From Pectobacterium aquaticum (GTDB taxonomy: Bacteria; Pseudomonadota; Gammaproteobacteria; Enterobacterales; Enterobacteriaceae), in contig NZ_CP086253.1 of assembly GCF_003382565.3 (NCBI RefSeq), positions 2,232,001-2,296,000 of the forward strand: a DNA stretch of 64,000 nucleotides, in the 5' to 3' direction. A model generated the notes under the pieces. The model was not told the DNA's origin. It was given only the letters and a program-made list of their open reading frames with translations, and ran no database searches. Below, one piece after another: positions 36,375 to 45,901 of this stretch (position 1 is the first letter of the stretch; each line of letters opens with the position of its first letter). The position numbers were made by a program, and so were the translations under genes.

Positions 36375-37325
36375 TCAGCTGTTACCGCCGTCTTCTAACA
36401 TAATCGGTGACACGAAATCATCGGGTTTGATTGCAAGTAAATCGCACTTCAAGTGATCGATCACATGCTCGACGGTATTGCCGATAAAGGCAGCGGAAAG
36501 GCCGGTTCTGCCCAGCGACCCTAACACTACCACACCCGCCTGCAAATGTTCTGCCAGATCGGGAATCACTTCTTCCGGCAGCCCTTTTTCTACGTGCGTC
36601 ACGCGTTCATCCAGACTGAACTTCTGCCGTAGGGATTTCATAGCGATAAGGTGCTGCCCGCGAATCGCATCGTTGTAGACGCTGGGATCGAAGTCAGGTA
36701 GTTCAATGGCGATATTGATGGGGGTAACAGGGTAGGCACCGACCAGATGAACCTCGGTCTGATCAACCTGTTGTGCCAGCTCCAGCGTTTCCGATACCAG
36801 TTTGATATTGAGCGGATCGTGATAAGGGTCTTCGCTAGCCAGATTGACAGCAACCAGCGCACGGCCTTCGACTGGCCAAGGCTGATCTTTTACCATCCAG
36901 ACGGGGCAAGGACATTTGCGCAGTAGCTGCCAGTCGGTTGGCGTAAAGATAACCGCTTCCAGCCGATCGTGCTGATGCGCCATTTTCAACAACAGGTCAT
37001 GTTGCCCGGAAATGACTTCCCGAATAATGGCTTCAAAAGGCTTATTGTGCCACACCACTTTGATTTCTATCGAAACGCCAGCGTCAAGGTAGTATTTGCA
37101 CTGTTCCGCAATCCACTCAGTCCGTTGCTGAATAACGCCCTGACGCATTTCCACCCGTTCATCGGGAGAAAGCAGAGTGGTCATTTCATAAGAGAAATCA
37201 TAAATCGGCAGAAATGCCTTGATACGGCCGCCAAGTCGTTGAACCAGGTAAACCGCCCGACGCAGCGCTGGTTGGTCATCCTGATTTGGGTCAATAGCTA
37301 CCAGTAAGTTCTGATACTTTGCCAT
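36375..37325 (-). CDS. uspE: Universal stress protein E
   Basis: A 316-residue protein made of two tandem Usp domains (N-terminal YQNLLVAIDPNQDDQPALRRA; C-terminal VVVLGSLGRTGLSAAFIGNTVEHVI with the G-x9-G-S/N-like nucleotide loop). UspE protects against DNA damage and affects motility and adhesion. It lies beside fnr on the same strand, as in E. coli. ATG is preceded by GGAGG. Confidence 0.96.
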   Translation of the reverse strand: MAKYQNLLVAIDPNQDDQPALRRAVYLVQRLGGRIKAFLPIYDFSYEMTTLLSPDERVEMRQGVIQQRTEWIAEQCKYYLDAGVSIEIKVVWHNKPFEAIIREVISGQHDLLLKMAHQHDRLEAVIFTPTDWQLLRKCPCPVWMVKDQPWPVEGRALVAVNLASEDPYHDPLNIKLVSETLELAQQVDQTEVHLVGAYPVTPINIAIELPDFDPSVYNDAIRGQHLIAMKSLRQKFSLDERVTHVEKGLPEEVIPDLAEHLQAGVVVLGSLGRTGLSAAFIGNTVEHVIDHLKCDLLAIKPDDFVSPIMLEDGGNS

Positions 37326-37462
37326 AGCTCCTCCAAACAGCTGTTACTCCACAGCCTGTCATTCAAGAGTACCGCAATGGAATCGTTTTGGACAACAGAG
37401 ATAAGCCGCAGAATAACAAAATAGGAAATATCACGGAGGGTGCGGAAAGGAGGGGATAACAT

Positions 37463-37496
37463 TGACGTTGCCACAGTAAAAAAAGCGGCAACGTCA
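37463..37496. terminator. Hairpin between fnr and uspE
   Basis: A perfect 10-bp stem TGACGTTGCC/GGCAACGTCA lies downstream of fnr. The minus-strand loop contains a T7 run, but none follows the stem, so termination is uncertain. Confidence 0.5.
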
Positions 37497-37515
37497 AATG
37501 GTTAGGCTGGAAAGA

Positions 37516-38262
37516 TCATTTGCGTGAGGAACCGGCTAATTCGGAAAGGGCATCAATATTCTCGATCGTGATGTATTTTCCTTTGACCGCCAGCGTACCG
37601 CTTTTCTGGAAACGCCCCAGCAGACGGCTGATGGTTTCAACGGTCAGCCCCAGATAGTTACCGATATCACCACGCGTCATGGTCAGACGGAACTCACGCG
37701 GCGAGAAACCACGTTGCGCGAAACGGCGGGAAAGGTTGTAGACAAATGCCGCCAAACGCTCTTCAGCATTCTTTTTCGACAGCAGTAAAATCATGTCCTG
37801 ATCGCCACGAATTTCACCACTCATCAAACGCATCATCTGCTGGCGTAAGTTAGGCATTTTCCCTGAGAGATCGTCCAGCGTCTCGAAAGGAATTTCGCAG
37901 ACCATTGACGTTTCCAGCGCCTGCGCGAAGCTCGGATGTTGGGCGGTCCCGATAGCATCAAAGCCCACTAAATCACCTGCCAGATGAAAACCGGTGATCT
38001 GCTCGTCGCCTTGCTCCGTGATGGTATAGCTTTTTATCGTCCCAGAGCGGATGGCGTAGAGCGATCTCAGTTCATCGCCAGCCTTAAACAGCGCCTGCCC
38101 CTTCTGGATAGGCTTCTTCCTTTCAATGATGTTGTCGAGCTGGTCGAGCTCGTGTTCATTCAGGGTGAAAGGGATGCATAGCTGACTGATACTGCAATCC
38201 TGACAGTGGATTGCACAACCGCCAGACTGGATGCGTCGGATAATTCGCTTTTCCGGGATCAT
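37516..38262 (-). CDS. fnr: Oxygen-sensing transcription regulator FNR
   Basis: A 248-residue CRP/FNR-family global regulator of anaerobic metabolism. The [4Fe-4S] ligands Cys20, Cys23, Cys29 and Cys122 are present (CAIHCQDCSISQLC; MVCEIPFETL). The C-terminal helix-turn-helix reads MTRGDIGNYLGLTVETISRLLGRFQ with the FNR-specific ETISR contact. An FNR-type site at 38283-38296 suggests autoregulation. Close to E. coli FNR (250 residues). Confidence 0.98.
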   Translation of the reverse strand: MIPEKRIIRRIQSGGCAIHCQDCSISQLCIPFTLNEHELDQLDNIIERKKPIQKGQALFKAGDELRSLYAIRSGTIKSYTITEQGDEQITGFHLAGDLVGFDAIGTAQHPSFAQALETSMVCEIPFETLDDLSGKMPNLRQQMMRLMSGEIRGDQDMILLLSKKNAEERLAAFVYNLSRRFAQRGFSPREFRLTMTRGDIGNYLGLTVETISRLLGRFQKSGTLAVKGKYITIENIDALSELAGSSRK

Positions 38263-38282
38263 AGGCTTTGCTCAGGCAATAA

Positions 38283-38296
38283 TTGATATTGGTCAA
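38283..38296 (-). promoter_or_regulatory. Predicted FNR box upstream of fnr
   Basis: TTGATATTGGTCAA differs from the consensus TTGATnnnnATCAA at one position and lies about 20 bp before the fnr start codon, consistent with negative autoregulation. Confidence 0.65.
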
Positions 38297-38544
38297 TTTT
38301 AACAGCTTTTATCGGCTCTGATAAGACCGATAATCACCGGAATAGACCAATAAATAGTGAACTAACTATAATTTTTCAATTTTTCTGGGAAATATTTCGA
38401 TATATAAGACCTGTGCGGAGATAATATTTTCGCCCATTACGTTACTGAACGGTTAACACGTTGATTAATCCGAATCACTTATGATGATAAGCAATTCTGA
38501 GGGCATTTTCGGATGTCTCGAAGCGCAAAAATTATAACGGAAAA

Positions 38545-39081
38545 CTATTCTGTTGAAGTAAAGCGCTGTTTGGGTAAATAGCCTTCGTGAGCGAGCAGCC
38601 ACTGCTTACGGTGAATGCCACCCGCATAGCCCGTCAGCGCGCCGCCAGTACCGATAACACGATGGCACGGAACCACGATGCTGACAGGGTTGGAGCCGTT
38701 TGCCATGCCGACCGCACGCGCTGCGCTGGGGCGTCCCAGTAGCGTTGCAAGTTCTCCGTATGTGGTAATTTCTCCGCAGGGGATTCGACGTAATTCCCGC
38801 CAGACCTGCTGTTGAAATTCGGTCCCTACGGAAGCTACGGGCAGCGTATCAATAATCGCTAATTCACCATCAAAATAGCGTTGCAGGCTGTCTGTCAGAC
38901 CACCGGGATTATGACGCGATTGTAACGAAAAGGGATCATTTCGATAACTGCGATTGAGTGAGCGAAATAAATCGTCTTCATACTCGCGCCACTCGACGGC
39001 ACGCAAATGATTATTTTCATCAGCAATAATCAATAACTCCCCGAGCGGAGTTGCCATAGTGTCCTGAAAAAATGTCTGCAT
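38545..39081 (-). CDS. ogt: O6-methylguanine-DNA methyltransferase (Ogt)
   Basis: A 178-residue suicide DNA-repair protein that transfers methyl groups from O6-methylguanine or O4-methylthymine to its own cysteine. The acceptor motif is IVVPCHRVIGTGG (Cys near residue 140). The helix-turn-helix RIPCGEITTYGELATLLGRPSAARAVG precedes it. Follows the usual uspE-fnr-ogt order. Confidence 0.96.
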   Translation of the reverse strand: MQTFFQDTMATPLGELLIIADENNHLRAVEWREYEDDLFRSLNRSYRNDPFSLQSRHNPGGLTDSLQRYFDGELAIIDTLPVASVGTEFQQQVWRELRRIPCGEITTYGELATLLGRPSAARAVGMANGSNPVSIVVPCHRVIGTGGALTGYAGGIHRKQWLLAHEGYLPKQRFTSTE

Positions 39082-39585
39082 AGTGATTCCTTACGCGTTT
39101 GTCGCTTTCTTGCTTCTCTCGTGAGTAACGTGCCGATTATCCGGCATCCTCAGACGGATTGAAAATAAAGTTTGAATGTGGCGATCGGCACCCCGCTAGA
39201 ACAAATCCCGTTGACGTACGAACACTTAGGAAAGGCAATGCACATCCAACGTGAGGTATGGAATGCACTTCATCTAACATTACTAATAAAATCAATCGCT
39301 AATGTGTAAAATGCTCAATTTGTATTTATGAGAGATGGAACATGCCAATCTTCATCCTACTGCCAGACAACATCATTGTATGGCAATAATATGAAGGTGA
39401 ACGATGTTGGGATGTTCTATTTTTTTATGGCAAAGGCATAAGCGTGTAGGTAGGGCTTGTCATCATGAAAATTACTCTACCAGTCCCTTACTCGATATGT
39501 GCCAGTCAATCCAGTGAACGTTTTAGCATCCTGTTTTAGGTACGAAGAGCTATGTGTCCTACGTTATTTGGAGGAAATACGCAGA
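39082..39585. other. Intergenic region upstream of the sugar oxidoreductase
   Basis: 504 bases with no supported gene. A GGAGG at 39570 belongs to the next gene. No clear operator or terminator is visible. Confidence 0.35.
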
Positions 39586-40881
39586 ATGAAAAAAAAATAT
39601 GCCGTAGTGGGAACGGGAGGCCGCGCGGGCCTTTACCTGGAATCGATCGCCAGGGATTATCAGGATCAGGGACAATTTGTGGCTTTTTGTGATACCAACC
39701 AGACGCGAATGAATTATGCCAACCAGATTGTCCATAAATATGGACACGATACTGTGCCGACGTATTGCGCCGATCAGTTCGAGCAAATGATCGCGGAAAC
39801 CAAGCCGGATGTGGTTATTGTGACGTCTCTGGATCGGACGCATCATCACTATATTATCCGGGCAATGGAATTAGGCTGTGATGTCATCAGTGAAAAACCG
39901 ATGACGATTGATGAAGAAAAATGTCAGGCAATTATTGATGCGATTAACCGTACTGGTCGTAAATTACGCGTGACCTTTAATTACCGCTACGCCCCGCATC
40001 ACAGCAAAATCCGTGAATTAATTGCCGCTGGGTTAATTGGTGAAGTTTATTCCGTTCATTTTGAGTGGCTGCTGAATACTGAGCACGGGGCGGATTATTT
40101 CCGTCGCTGGCACCGTGACAAACGCAATAGCGGCGGACTGTTGGTTCACAAATCCACGCACCATTTTGACCTAGTGAATTTCTGGCTGAATAGCGAACCG
40201 GAAACGGTCTATGCGCAGGGCGATTTACGTTTTTACGGTAAAGCGAATGCGGAAGCGCGCGGTGTCACAGAATTTTATTCCCGGTCACATAATAGCGTGG
40301 CGGCAGAAAACGATCCGTTTGCACTGCATATGAATAAAAGCGAACAGCTGACCGCTTTATATTTAGATGCCGAACATGAAGATGGCTATTACCGCGATAA
40401 AAGCGTGTTCGATGACGGCATTAATATTGAAGATGTACTGGGTGTGATGGTGCGCTATAAGAGCAAAGCCATCATGACGTACTCATTAAATGCCTATTTG
40501 CCCTGGGAAGGGCTGAACGTGGTGTTTAATGGCAGCAAGGGCCGGTTAGAAATGAAACTGGTAGAAAAATCTTATGTAAACGGAGGCGGACAAAAAGAAG
40601 ATGAAGGTGCGCTGAATGAGTGTGAAATAAAGGTCTATCCGATGTTTGATGAGCCTTATATCGTACCTGTTGAATTTAAAGCGGGCGGACACGGCGGCGG
40701 CGATCAGGTCATGTTAAACGATCTGTTTGGTACACCGGAACCCGATCCATTACATCGCGCAGCAGATTATCGTGATGGCGCAATGTCTATTTTAACCGGC
40801 ATCGCTGCCAATCGATCATTACGCACCGAACGGCCAGTGAAAATAAGCGAACTGGCCGTTAACCTGAAAAGAGGGAATTAA
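39586..40881 (+). CDS. Gfo/Idh/MocA-family oxidoreductase
   Basis: A 431-residue NAD(P)-dependent sugar dehydrogenase-like protein. The Rossmann fold starts at YAVVGTGGRAGLYLE (residues 4-18); the EKPM motif (ISEKPMTID, near residue 101) carries the family lysine; WHRDKRNSGGLLVHKSTHHFD holds the substrate-side His. GGAGG precedes the ATG at 39586. It is followed by an ABC sugar-binding protein, so it probably oxidises or reduces an imported sugar or sugar acid; the substrate is unknown. Confidence 0.9.
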   Translation: MKKKYAVVGTGGRAGLYLESIARDYQDQGQFVAFCDTNQTRMNYANQIVHKYGHDTVPTYCADQFEQMIAETKPDVVIVTSLDRTHHHYIIRAMELGCDVISEKPMTIDEEKCQAIIDAINRTGRKLRVTFNYRYAPHHSKIRELIAAGLIGEVYSVHFEWLLNTEHGADYFRRWHRDKRNSGGLLVHKSTHHFDLVNFWLNSEPETVYAQGDLRFYGKANAEARGVTEFYSRSHNSVAAENDPFALHMNKSEQLTALYLDAEHEDGYYRDKSVFDDGINIEDVLGVMVRYKSKAIMTYSLNAYLPWEGLNVVFNGSKGRLEMKLVEKSYVNGGGQKEDEGALNECEIKVYPMFDEPYIVPVEFKAGGHGGGDQVMLNDLFGTPEPDPLHRAADYRDGAMSILTGIAANRSLRTERPVKISELAVNLKRGN

Positions 40882-40929
40882 TCAGAGTACCTGCCATTTC
40901 AGGCAGCAAACGCTTCCGCATCCGTAGTA

Positions 40930-40957
40930 CCTGTCTGTCCGCATACTGGCAGACAGG
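40930..40957 (+). terminator. Intergenic hairpin between oxidoreductase and binding protein
   Basis: A CCTGTCTG/CAGACAGG stem without a T-run. It may act as partial terminator or mRNA stabiliser. Confidence 0.45.
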
Positions 40958-40992
40958 CGGAAACCTCCGAATATTATTATAAGGGTTTTATT

Positions 40993-42312
40993 ATGGCGAA
41001 AACACGGAACACATTATCTCACCTACTCCTACTCTGTGCAGCGCTTCCCGTAGGCGCGGCATTTTCTCATCCTGCTGACGCCGCCGAGATCCGCATCTCT
41101 TGGTGGGGCGGCAACCAGCGACACGAGGCTACGCTAGCAGCGATTAACGCATTTCAAAAAGCCAACCCGACGGTTACTGTTAAAGCTGAATATGCTGGCT
41201 GGGACGGCTACCTTTCCCGTTTATCAACCCAGATGGCTGGTGGGCAGGAGCCTGATGTTATTCGTATCGACTGGAACTGGCTGCCGCAGTTTTCCCGCAA
41301 TGGTGACGGCTTTTATGATTTGAATAAGCAAAAAGATATTCTGGGGCTGGGAGATTTTTCGCCTAACGCCCTGAAAACGGCGGATGTAAAAGGGAAGTTG
41401 CAAGGTCTCCCGATTTCGATGACGTCCCGTAGCATGATTTACAACAAAACCACCTGGGATAAAGCAGGCGTCGCCTATCCGCAAACCTGGGATGAGCTGT
41501 TCGCCGCCGGCCCGGTGTTTAAACAAAAACTGGGCGACAATTATTACCCGCTTGGCGTTGCTCAAGGTTCAAGCGATGTGCTGGATATTCTGACGCTCGG
41601 TCGTAGTTACATGGCACAGAAATACGGCATTGATATGATCGATGAGAAGAAGCAGATCATTGCCTATAGCCGCGATCAAGTACGGGAACTTTTCGGCTTT
41701 TATAAAAAGCTGGTTGATTCTCATGTGATACCCGATCAGCGCTATTTTTCCTCATTCGGCCGTACCAACGTCTATGAGATTCGTCCCTGGATTAATGGTG
41801 AATTAGCCGGTATGTACTTATGGGATTCAGCCATCTACACCTACTCCAGCAATATGCCGAAGGAGGCTCTGCTGGAAACGGGGCCATTCCTCACGATGCC
41901 CAATGCCAAAGATTCGGGGCTGACCACCAAACCGTCTTCGCTGTTCGCCATCAGCAAGAACAGCAAGCATCCTAAGGAAGCGGCGATGCTGATGAGTTTC
42001 ATGCTGAGTAACCCGGAAGGCGTGAAAGCATTAGGATTGCAAAATGGGATGCCTGCTAACCCGAAAGCGCAAAAATTGCTGGAAGATATCGGCGTGATTA
42101 ACCCCGGTAATCTGTTAGCGAATGCCTATCGGGCGGCCGCGGAGCAACCTGCGTCTAAAGTGCCTGTTTCACCGTTTATGGAAAATCAGGAGCTGGTTCA
42201 ACTGTGGACGAGCAGTCTGCAAAAACTGGATTACGGTAACGGAGAAGTGAATAAGGTTGCCGATGATTTTCTGAACAGCGCTAACCGTGTATTAAAGCGT
42301 GCCATTCGATAA
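40993..42312 (+). CDS. ABC transporter sugar-binding protein (family 1)
   Basis: A 439-residue periplasmic solute-binding protein. Signal peptide of about 30 residues, cut near ADA-AEIRISWWGG. The family 1 features ATLAAINAFQKANPTVTVKAEYAGWDGYLSRL and GGQEPDVIRIDW follow. No permease or ATPase gene lies beside it, so it is an orphan that must pair with a transporter elsewhere. The upstream oxidoreductase suggests a shared sugar substrate. Confidence 0.9.
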   Translation: MAKTRNTLSHLLLLCAALPVGAAFSHPADAAEIRISWWGGNQRHEATLAAINAFQKANPTVTVKAEYAGWDGYLSRLSTQMAGGQEPDVIRIDWNWLPQFSRNGDGFYDLNKQKDILGLGDFSPNALKTADVKGKLQGLPISMTSRSMIYNKTTWDKAGVAYPQTWDELFAAGPVFKQKLGDNYYPLGVAQGSSDVLDILTLGRSYMAQKYGIDMIDEKKQIIAYSRDQVRELFGFYKKLVDSHVIPDQRYFSSFGRTNVYEIRPWINGELAGMYLWDSAIYTYSSNMPKEALLETGPFLTMPNAKDSGLTTKPSSLFAISKNSKHPKEAAMLMSFMLSNPEGVKALGLQNGMPANPKAQKLLEDIGVINPGNLLANAYRAAAEQPASKVPVSPFMENQELVQLWTSSLQKLDYGNGEVNKVADDFLNSANRVLKRAIR

Positions 42313-42330
42313 CCAACGATGGCTAACGTG

Positions 42331-42370
42331 CGATGCCACATCTTTTGCGATATGGCATCGTGACGTTTTT
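42331..42370 (+). terminator. Terminator of the binding-protein gene
   Basis: CGATGCCA...TGGCATCG with 12-base arms (42331-42342 / 42349-42360) is followed by TGACGTTTTTT. Confidence 0.75.
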
Positions 42371-42380
42371 TACACTGTGT

Positions 42381-43610
42381 CTATGGCCTTTCTGCAGTGA
42401 GCTGTACCGTGCTGATGGTGCGTGCGCGAAACCCCGCTTCACAATAGCAAAGGTAAAACACCCACAGGCGCTGGAAAGGTTCATCAAAGCCCTGAGCATT
42501 CAGCATATGCCACTGCTGATAAAAGCGCTGTCGCCATTCGCTGAGGGTGCGGGCATAGTCCTGACCGATATCAAACAGATCGCGGGTGATAAAATCGGTA
42601 TGCCGCGTCATGGTGGTCGTCATCGCAGTAATTGAGGGCAGAAAACCGCCGGGAAAAATGTAGCGTTGGATAAAATCGACATTACGGCTGTAATGGCTGT
42701 AGCGCTGATCGGCAATCGTGATCGCCTGAAGCACCATGCGGCCTTGTGGACGCAGCAATTGCTGGCAGCGTTTGAAGAAGGTGGGCAAATACGCTTTTCC
42801 GACCGCCTCAATCATTTCGACCGACACCAGTTTGTCATACTGACCGGTCAACGCACGGTAATCCTGTAGCAGCACCGTGACTTTATGGCTCAGCCCCGCG
42901 TGCTGAATGCGCTCAACCGCGTAATCATACTGCTGCTGCGACAGCGTGGTGGTGGTGACGTGACAGCCATATTCCCGCGCGGCCAGTTCGGCTAATCCTC
43001 CCCAGCCGGTGCCAATTTCCAGTAAATGATCCGTTTCACAGAGTGCCAACTGTTCGCAGAGGCGACGCAGCTTGGCGCGCTGAGCGTCTTCCAGCGTCAT
43101 TTCGGGTTGCTGATACCAGGCGCTGGAGTAGAGCATCTCGCTATCGAGAAAGCTGCGGTAAAAATGATTGCCCAGATCGTAATGGGCGGCGATATTTTTC
43201 TGTGCCTGCTGCGGGCGATTACGACGGCACCAGTGGATGAAACGATGAAATGGCCCCGTCAGCCAGCCAAAGCGCGTTTCAAGCGTATCGATTAGCGCCT
43301 GATTTTGCGCCAAAAGCTGGAGAACGAGCGTGAGGTTGGTTGAGCTCCAATCACCATCGATATAGCTTTCGCCGGCAGCGATACTTCCCCCCAGCAAGAC
43401 ACGGCGATAAACGCGGTGGTGATGTATCGTGATTTCACCTTGCAGCGTCGCGTGTTGATCCCCGAATAACGTTTCATTGCCTTCTGGTTCGCGAAGGCGC
43501 AACCCTCCGCCGTCTATTCGACTAAGCAGAAGAAACACCACTTTTCTGGCCCGAGTATAGCGAGCGGTATTGCTCGGGTGACGCACCAACTGTGTTTCCG
43601 TTGAACTCAT
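42381..43610 (-). CDS. Cyclopropane-fatty-acid-synthase-like SAM methyltransferase
   Basis: A 409-residue member of the CFA synthase family. SAM-binding motif LLEIGTGWGGLAELAA (near residue 195), and the conserved YSSAWY, VSVEMIEAVG and KYIFPGG-like RYIFPGGFLP are present. Such enzymes add a methylene or methyl group to the double bond of phospholipid acyl chains. Its start overlaps the DUF1365 stop by 4 bp. It differs from housekeeping Cfa by its operon partners, suggesting a different product. Confidence 0.92.
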   Translation of the reverse strand: MSSTETQLVRHPSNTARYTRARKVVFLLLSRIDGGGLRLREPEGNETLFGDQHATLQGEITIHHHRVYRRVLLGGSIAAGESYIDGDWSSTNLTLVLQLLAQNQALIDTLETRFGWLTGPFHRFIHWCRRNRPQQAQKNIAAHYDLGNHFYRSFLDSEMLYSSAWYQQPEMTLEDAQRAKLRRLCEQLALCETDHLLEIGTGWGGLAELAAREYGCHVTTTTLSQQQYDYAVERIQHAGLSHKVTVLLQDYRALTGQYDKLVSVEMIEAVGKAYLPTFFKRCQQLLRPQGRMVLQAITIADQRYSHYSRNVDFIQRYIFPGGFLPSITAMTTTMTRHTDFITRDLFDIGQDYARTLSEWRQRFYQQWHMLNAQGFDEPFQRLWVFYLCYCEAGFRARTISTVQLTAERP

Positions 43611-44332
43611 GGGGTGTCCTTCTTTCCAGACTGCGGATGAGGATAAACGGGCGAGCGTTTAATCCACAGTTTCAAAGCCTGCCAATATATGGTGCAGGCG
43701 GTTTTCATCGTCATTAACGGCAGAGACCAAAGCTGAGCACGCAGGGTGGCACGAGTGAGCGGCTGACGATGCAGCACCAGCGTCGCGTCAAACTCGCGCC
43801 CTTGTCTGTGATTCTCGATGTGGATCCGCAGACGTGCGTCGGGCGGCGTGAGACGCCAGTGATACACCATGTCCATCGGGTTAAAAGGCGACACATGAAA
43901 CGCTTTGGAAACCGGCGTAGAACCATCGGGGACGACGGCATAGGTATGACGTTCGTTCCAAGGGGTATTCCGCACTTCTGCCAATAACCAGCGTAGTTCG
44001 TTATGCTCATCGTACAAATAATAGAAATTGACCGGATTGAAATAGCAGCCCAGATAGCGTAGCTGACACAGCAGCAGCACTTTTCCTGTGAGGCGTTCCT
44101 CAGTTAGTTCCGCAATCCTATCCTGTGCTTTGGTTTTGATGTCGCCGCCACCGAGGTAATCGCCGCGACAAAATGACGCAGGGGAAAAGCGCTCCAGCGC
44201 AATGCCGACATGCGGCAACGCGGGGATCTCATCTAAATCGATTAACGTCATAAATAACGTATAGTCGAAACGATGCGTGACGGGTGTGAAGCGTCGATGC
44301 CGAACCTTGCCAACATACAAGGCGCTATTCAT
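43607..44332 (-). CDS. DUF1365-family protein
   Basis: A 241-residue protein of the DUF1365/COG3496 family (YVGKVRHRRFTPVTHRFDYTLFM; LRYLGCYFNPVNFYYLYD; FHVSPFNPMDM). The ATG at 44332 overlaps the FAD-oxidoreductase stop codon (ATGAATAG) and is preferred to an in-frame ATG at 44365. It is regularly found between a COG2907 oxidoreductase and a CFA-like methyltransferase. Role in acyl-chain modification is inferred from that context. Confidence 0.9.
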   Translation of the reverse strand: MNSALYVGKVRHRRFTPVTHRFDYTLFMTLIDLDEIPALPHVGIALERFSPASFCRGDYLGGGDIKTKAQDRIAELTEERLTGKVLLLCQLRYLGCYFNPVNFYYLYDEHNELRWLLAEVRNTPWNERHTYAVVPDGSTPVSKAFHVSPFNPMDMVYHWRLTPPDARLRIHIENHRQGREFDATLVLHRQPLTRATLRAQLWSLPLMTMKTACTIYWQALKLWIKRSPVYPHPQSGKKDTP

Positions 44333-45593
44333 CTTGCACACTCTGATGGAGGAGGTTGACGACATCCAGCCCGCTTCTTACGCCATCTTCATGAAAGCCG
44401 TTGTACCAATAGGCGCCACAAAACCAACTGCGGTTGTGCCCATTAATACGTTCGCGCTGCTGCTGGTACGCTGTCGTCTGTTGAGTAAACACCGGGTGAT
44501 GATAAATCGCGTGGTGCAGTATTTTATTCGGGTCGATATCCTGCTGGGGGTTCAGCGACACACAGAAGGTGGTTGATGAACGAATGCCTTGCAGAATGTT
44601 CATGTTATAGGTCACGGAGGCCCGTGCGTGGCTAAACGCCTGATCGACTGGCAGACGGTAATTCCAACTTGCCCATGCTCGCGGGTTATGAGGCAGAAGC
44701 CGAGTGTCGGTATGCAGGATCACGTGGTTCGGCTGATAGTGCATACCGCCGAGGATTCGTTGTTCATCGGGCGTACTCGTTGCCAGCAGCGCCAGCGCCT
44801 GATCGGAATGGCAGGCGAAAATCACCTGATCGAACCGATACGCCTGCTCGGCGGTATGCACCGTAACACCCGCTTCATCGCGCATTACCTGACTGACGGG
44901 TGTCTGAATGTGGATCGTTGCCCGATCGCGGATACGTTCTGTGAGTCGCCGCACATACTCCCGTGAACCGCCGGGAACCACCATCCACTGCGGGCGATTG
45001 ACCAAATCCAGTAGCCCGTGATGGTTGAAGAAGGTCAGGAAAAGCGAAAGAGGAAAATGCCGCATGTCCTCAAGCGACGATGACCAGATCGCGGCCCCCA
45101 TCGGCAAAAGATAGTGCTGGGCAAAGAACGGCGAGAATTTTTCCTGCTGCAATAAATGGCTTAGTGTCAGCCCCTGATAATCACCGCTGGCAAGATACCG
45201 CTTGCACACGCGATTAAAGCGCACAATCTCCGCAACGAAACGATAGAAACTGGGGCGGAGCAGGTTGCTGCGCTGGGCGAAGAGCGTGTTTAACGTATGG
45301 CCGTTATATTCCAGACCGGAAACTGGATTACTGACCGAGAAGCTCATTTCTGTCGGCTGACCGGTTAACCCCAACTCATCCAGTAGCGCAATAAAATGGG
45401 GGTAGGTTCGCTCGTTGTAGACAATAAATCCCGTATCGATGGCGTAGGTCGTGCCATCCTGAACCACATCGACCGTTGCCGTGTGGCCACCCAGATAATC
45501 GTTCGCCTCAAACACCGACACCTGAAAGCGATCGGATAATCTGAGTGCGCAGGTTAAACCAGAAATACCGCTACCGATGATGGCAATCTTCAT
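44325..45593 (-). CDS. FAD-dependent oxidoreductase (COG2907, amine-oxidase fold)
   Basis: A 422-residue flavoprotein. The N-terminal dinucleotide motif IAIIGSGISGLTCALRL (residues 3-19) with EANDYLGGHTATVDV, and a C-terminal FCGAYWYNGFHEDGV flavin loop. Related proteins are thought to desaturate or oxidise acyl chains before or after methylation by the partner methyltransferase. Overlaps its neighbours on both sides. Confidence 0.9.
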   Translation of the reverse strand: MKIAIIGSGISGLTCALRLSDRFQVSVFEANDYLGGHTATVDVVQDGTTYAIDTGFIVYNERTYPHFIALLDELGLTGQPTEMSFSVSNPVSGLEYNGHTLNTLFAQRSNLLRPSFYRFVAEIVRFNRVCKRYLASGDYQGLTLSHLLQQEKFSPFFAQHYLLPMGAAIWSSSLEDMRHFPLSLFLTFFNHHGLLDLVNRPQWMVVPGGSREYVRRLTERIRDRATIHIQTPVSQVMRDEAGVTVHTAEQAYRFDQVIFACHSDQALALLATSTPDEQRILGGMHYQPNHVILHTDTRLLPHNPRAWASWNYRLPVDQAFSHARASVTYNMNILQGIRSSTTFCVSLNPQQDIDPNKILHHAIYHHPVFTQQTTAYQQQRERINGHNRSWFCGAYWYNGFHEDGVRSGLDVVNLLHQSVQDE

Positions 45594-45901
45594 ACTTTTA
45601 CCTTACTAACCGGCTGGCGAGCAGACGTTGCCATGACTGTGGGAGGACAGAAATCGCGTTGAGCAACAGTGCAAAGGGAAGGCGATCTCGCGAGCCAGCA
45701 AATCCAGCGATAGGCTGAGGGCGAAGTAGGCCAGCGCTGCCTTTGAGGCGCCATAGGCTTCCGCTCGATTTTTTCCTCGTCAATGACGCCGCTATCCAGA
45801 TACTCACAGGTTCCCGCGTTGAGAATCACCAGATCGGCCGTGACACCGTTCAGCGTCTGCTCGATTCCAGAACTCGCCCCAGTAATCAACACGCGCGTCA
45901 T
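45590..45901 (-). pseudogene. Decayed short-chain dehydrogenase
   Basis: The reading frame starts like a normal SDR (MTRVLITGASSGI, residues 1-13, then LVILNAGTCEY) but lacks the roughly 60 residues between the nucleotide motif and NAG. It then shifts frame. The active-site YGASKAALAYFA is readable only in another frame (around 45700-45760), and the C-terminal LPQSWQRLLASRLVR in a third. Intact members are about 240 residues. It sits in operon order between the SnoaL-like and FAD genes, so a working SDR was once part of the pathway. Confidence 0.85.
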
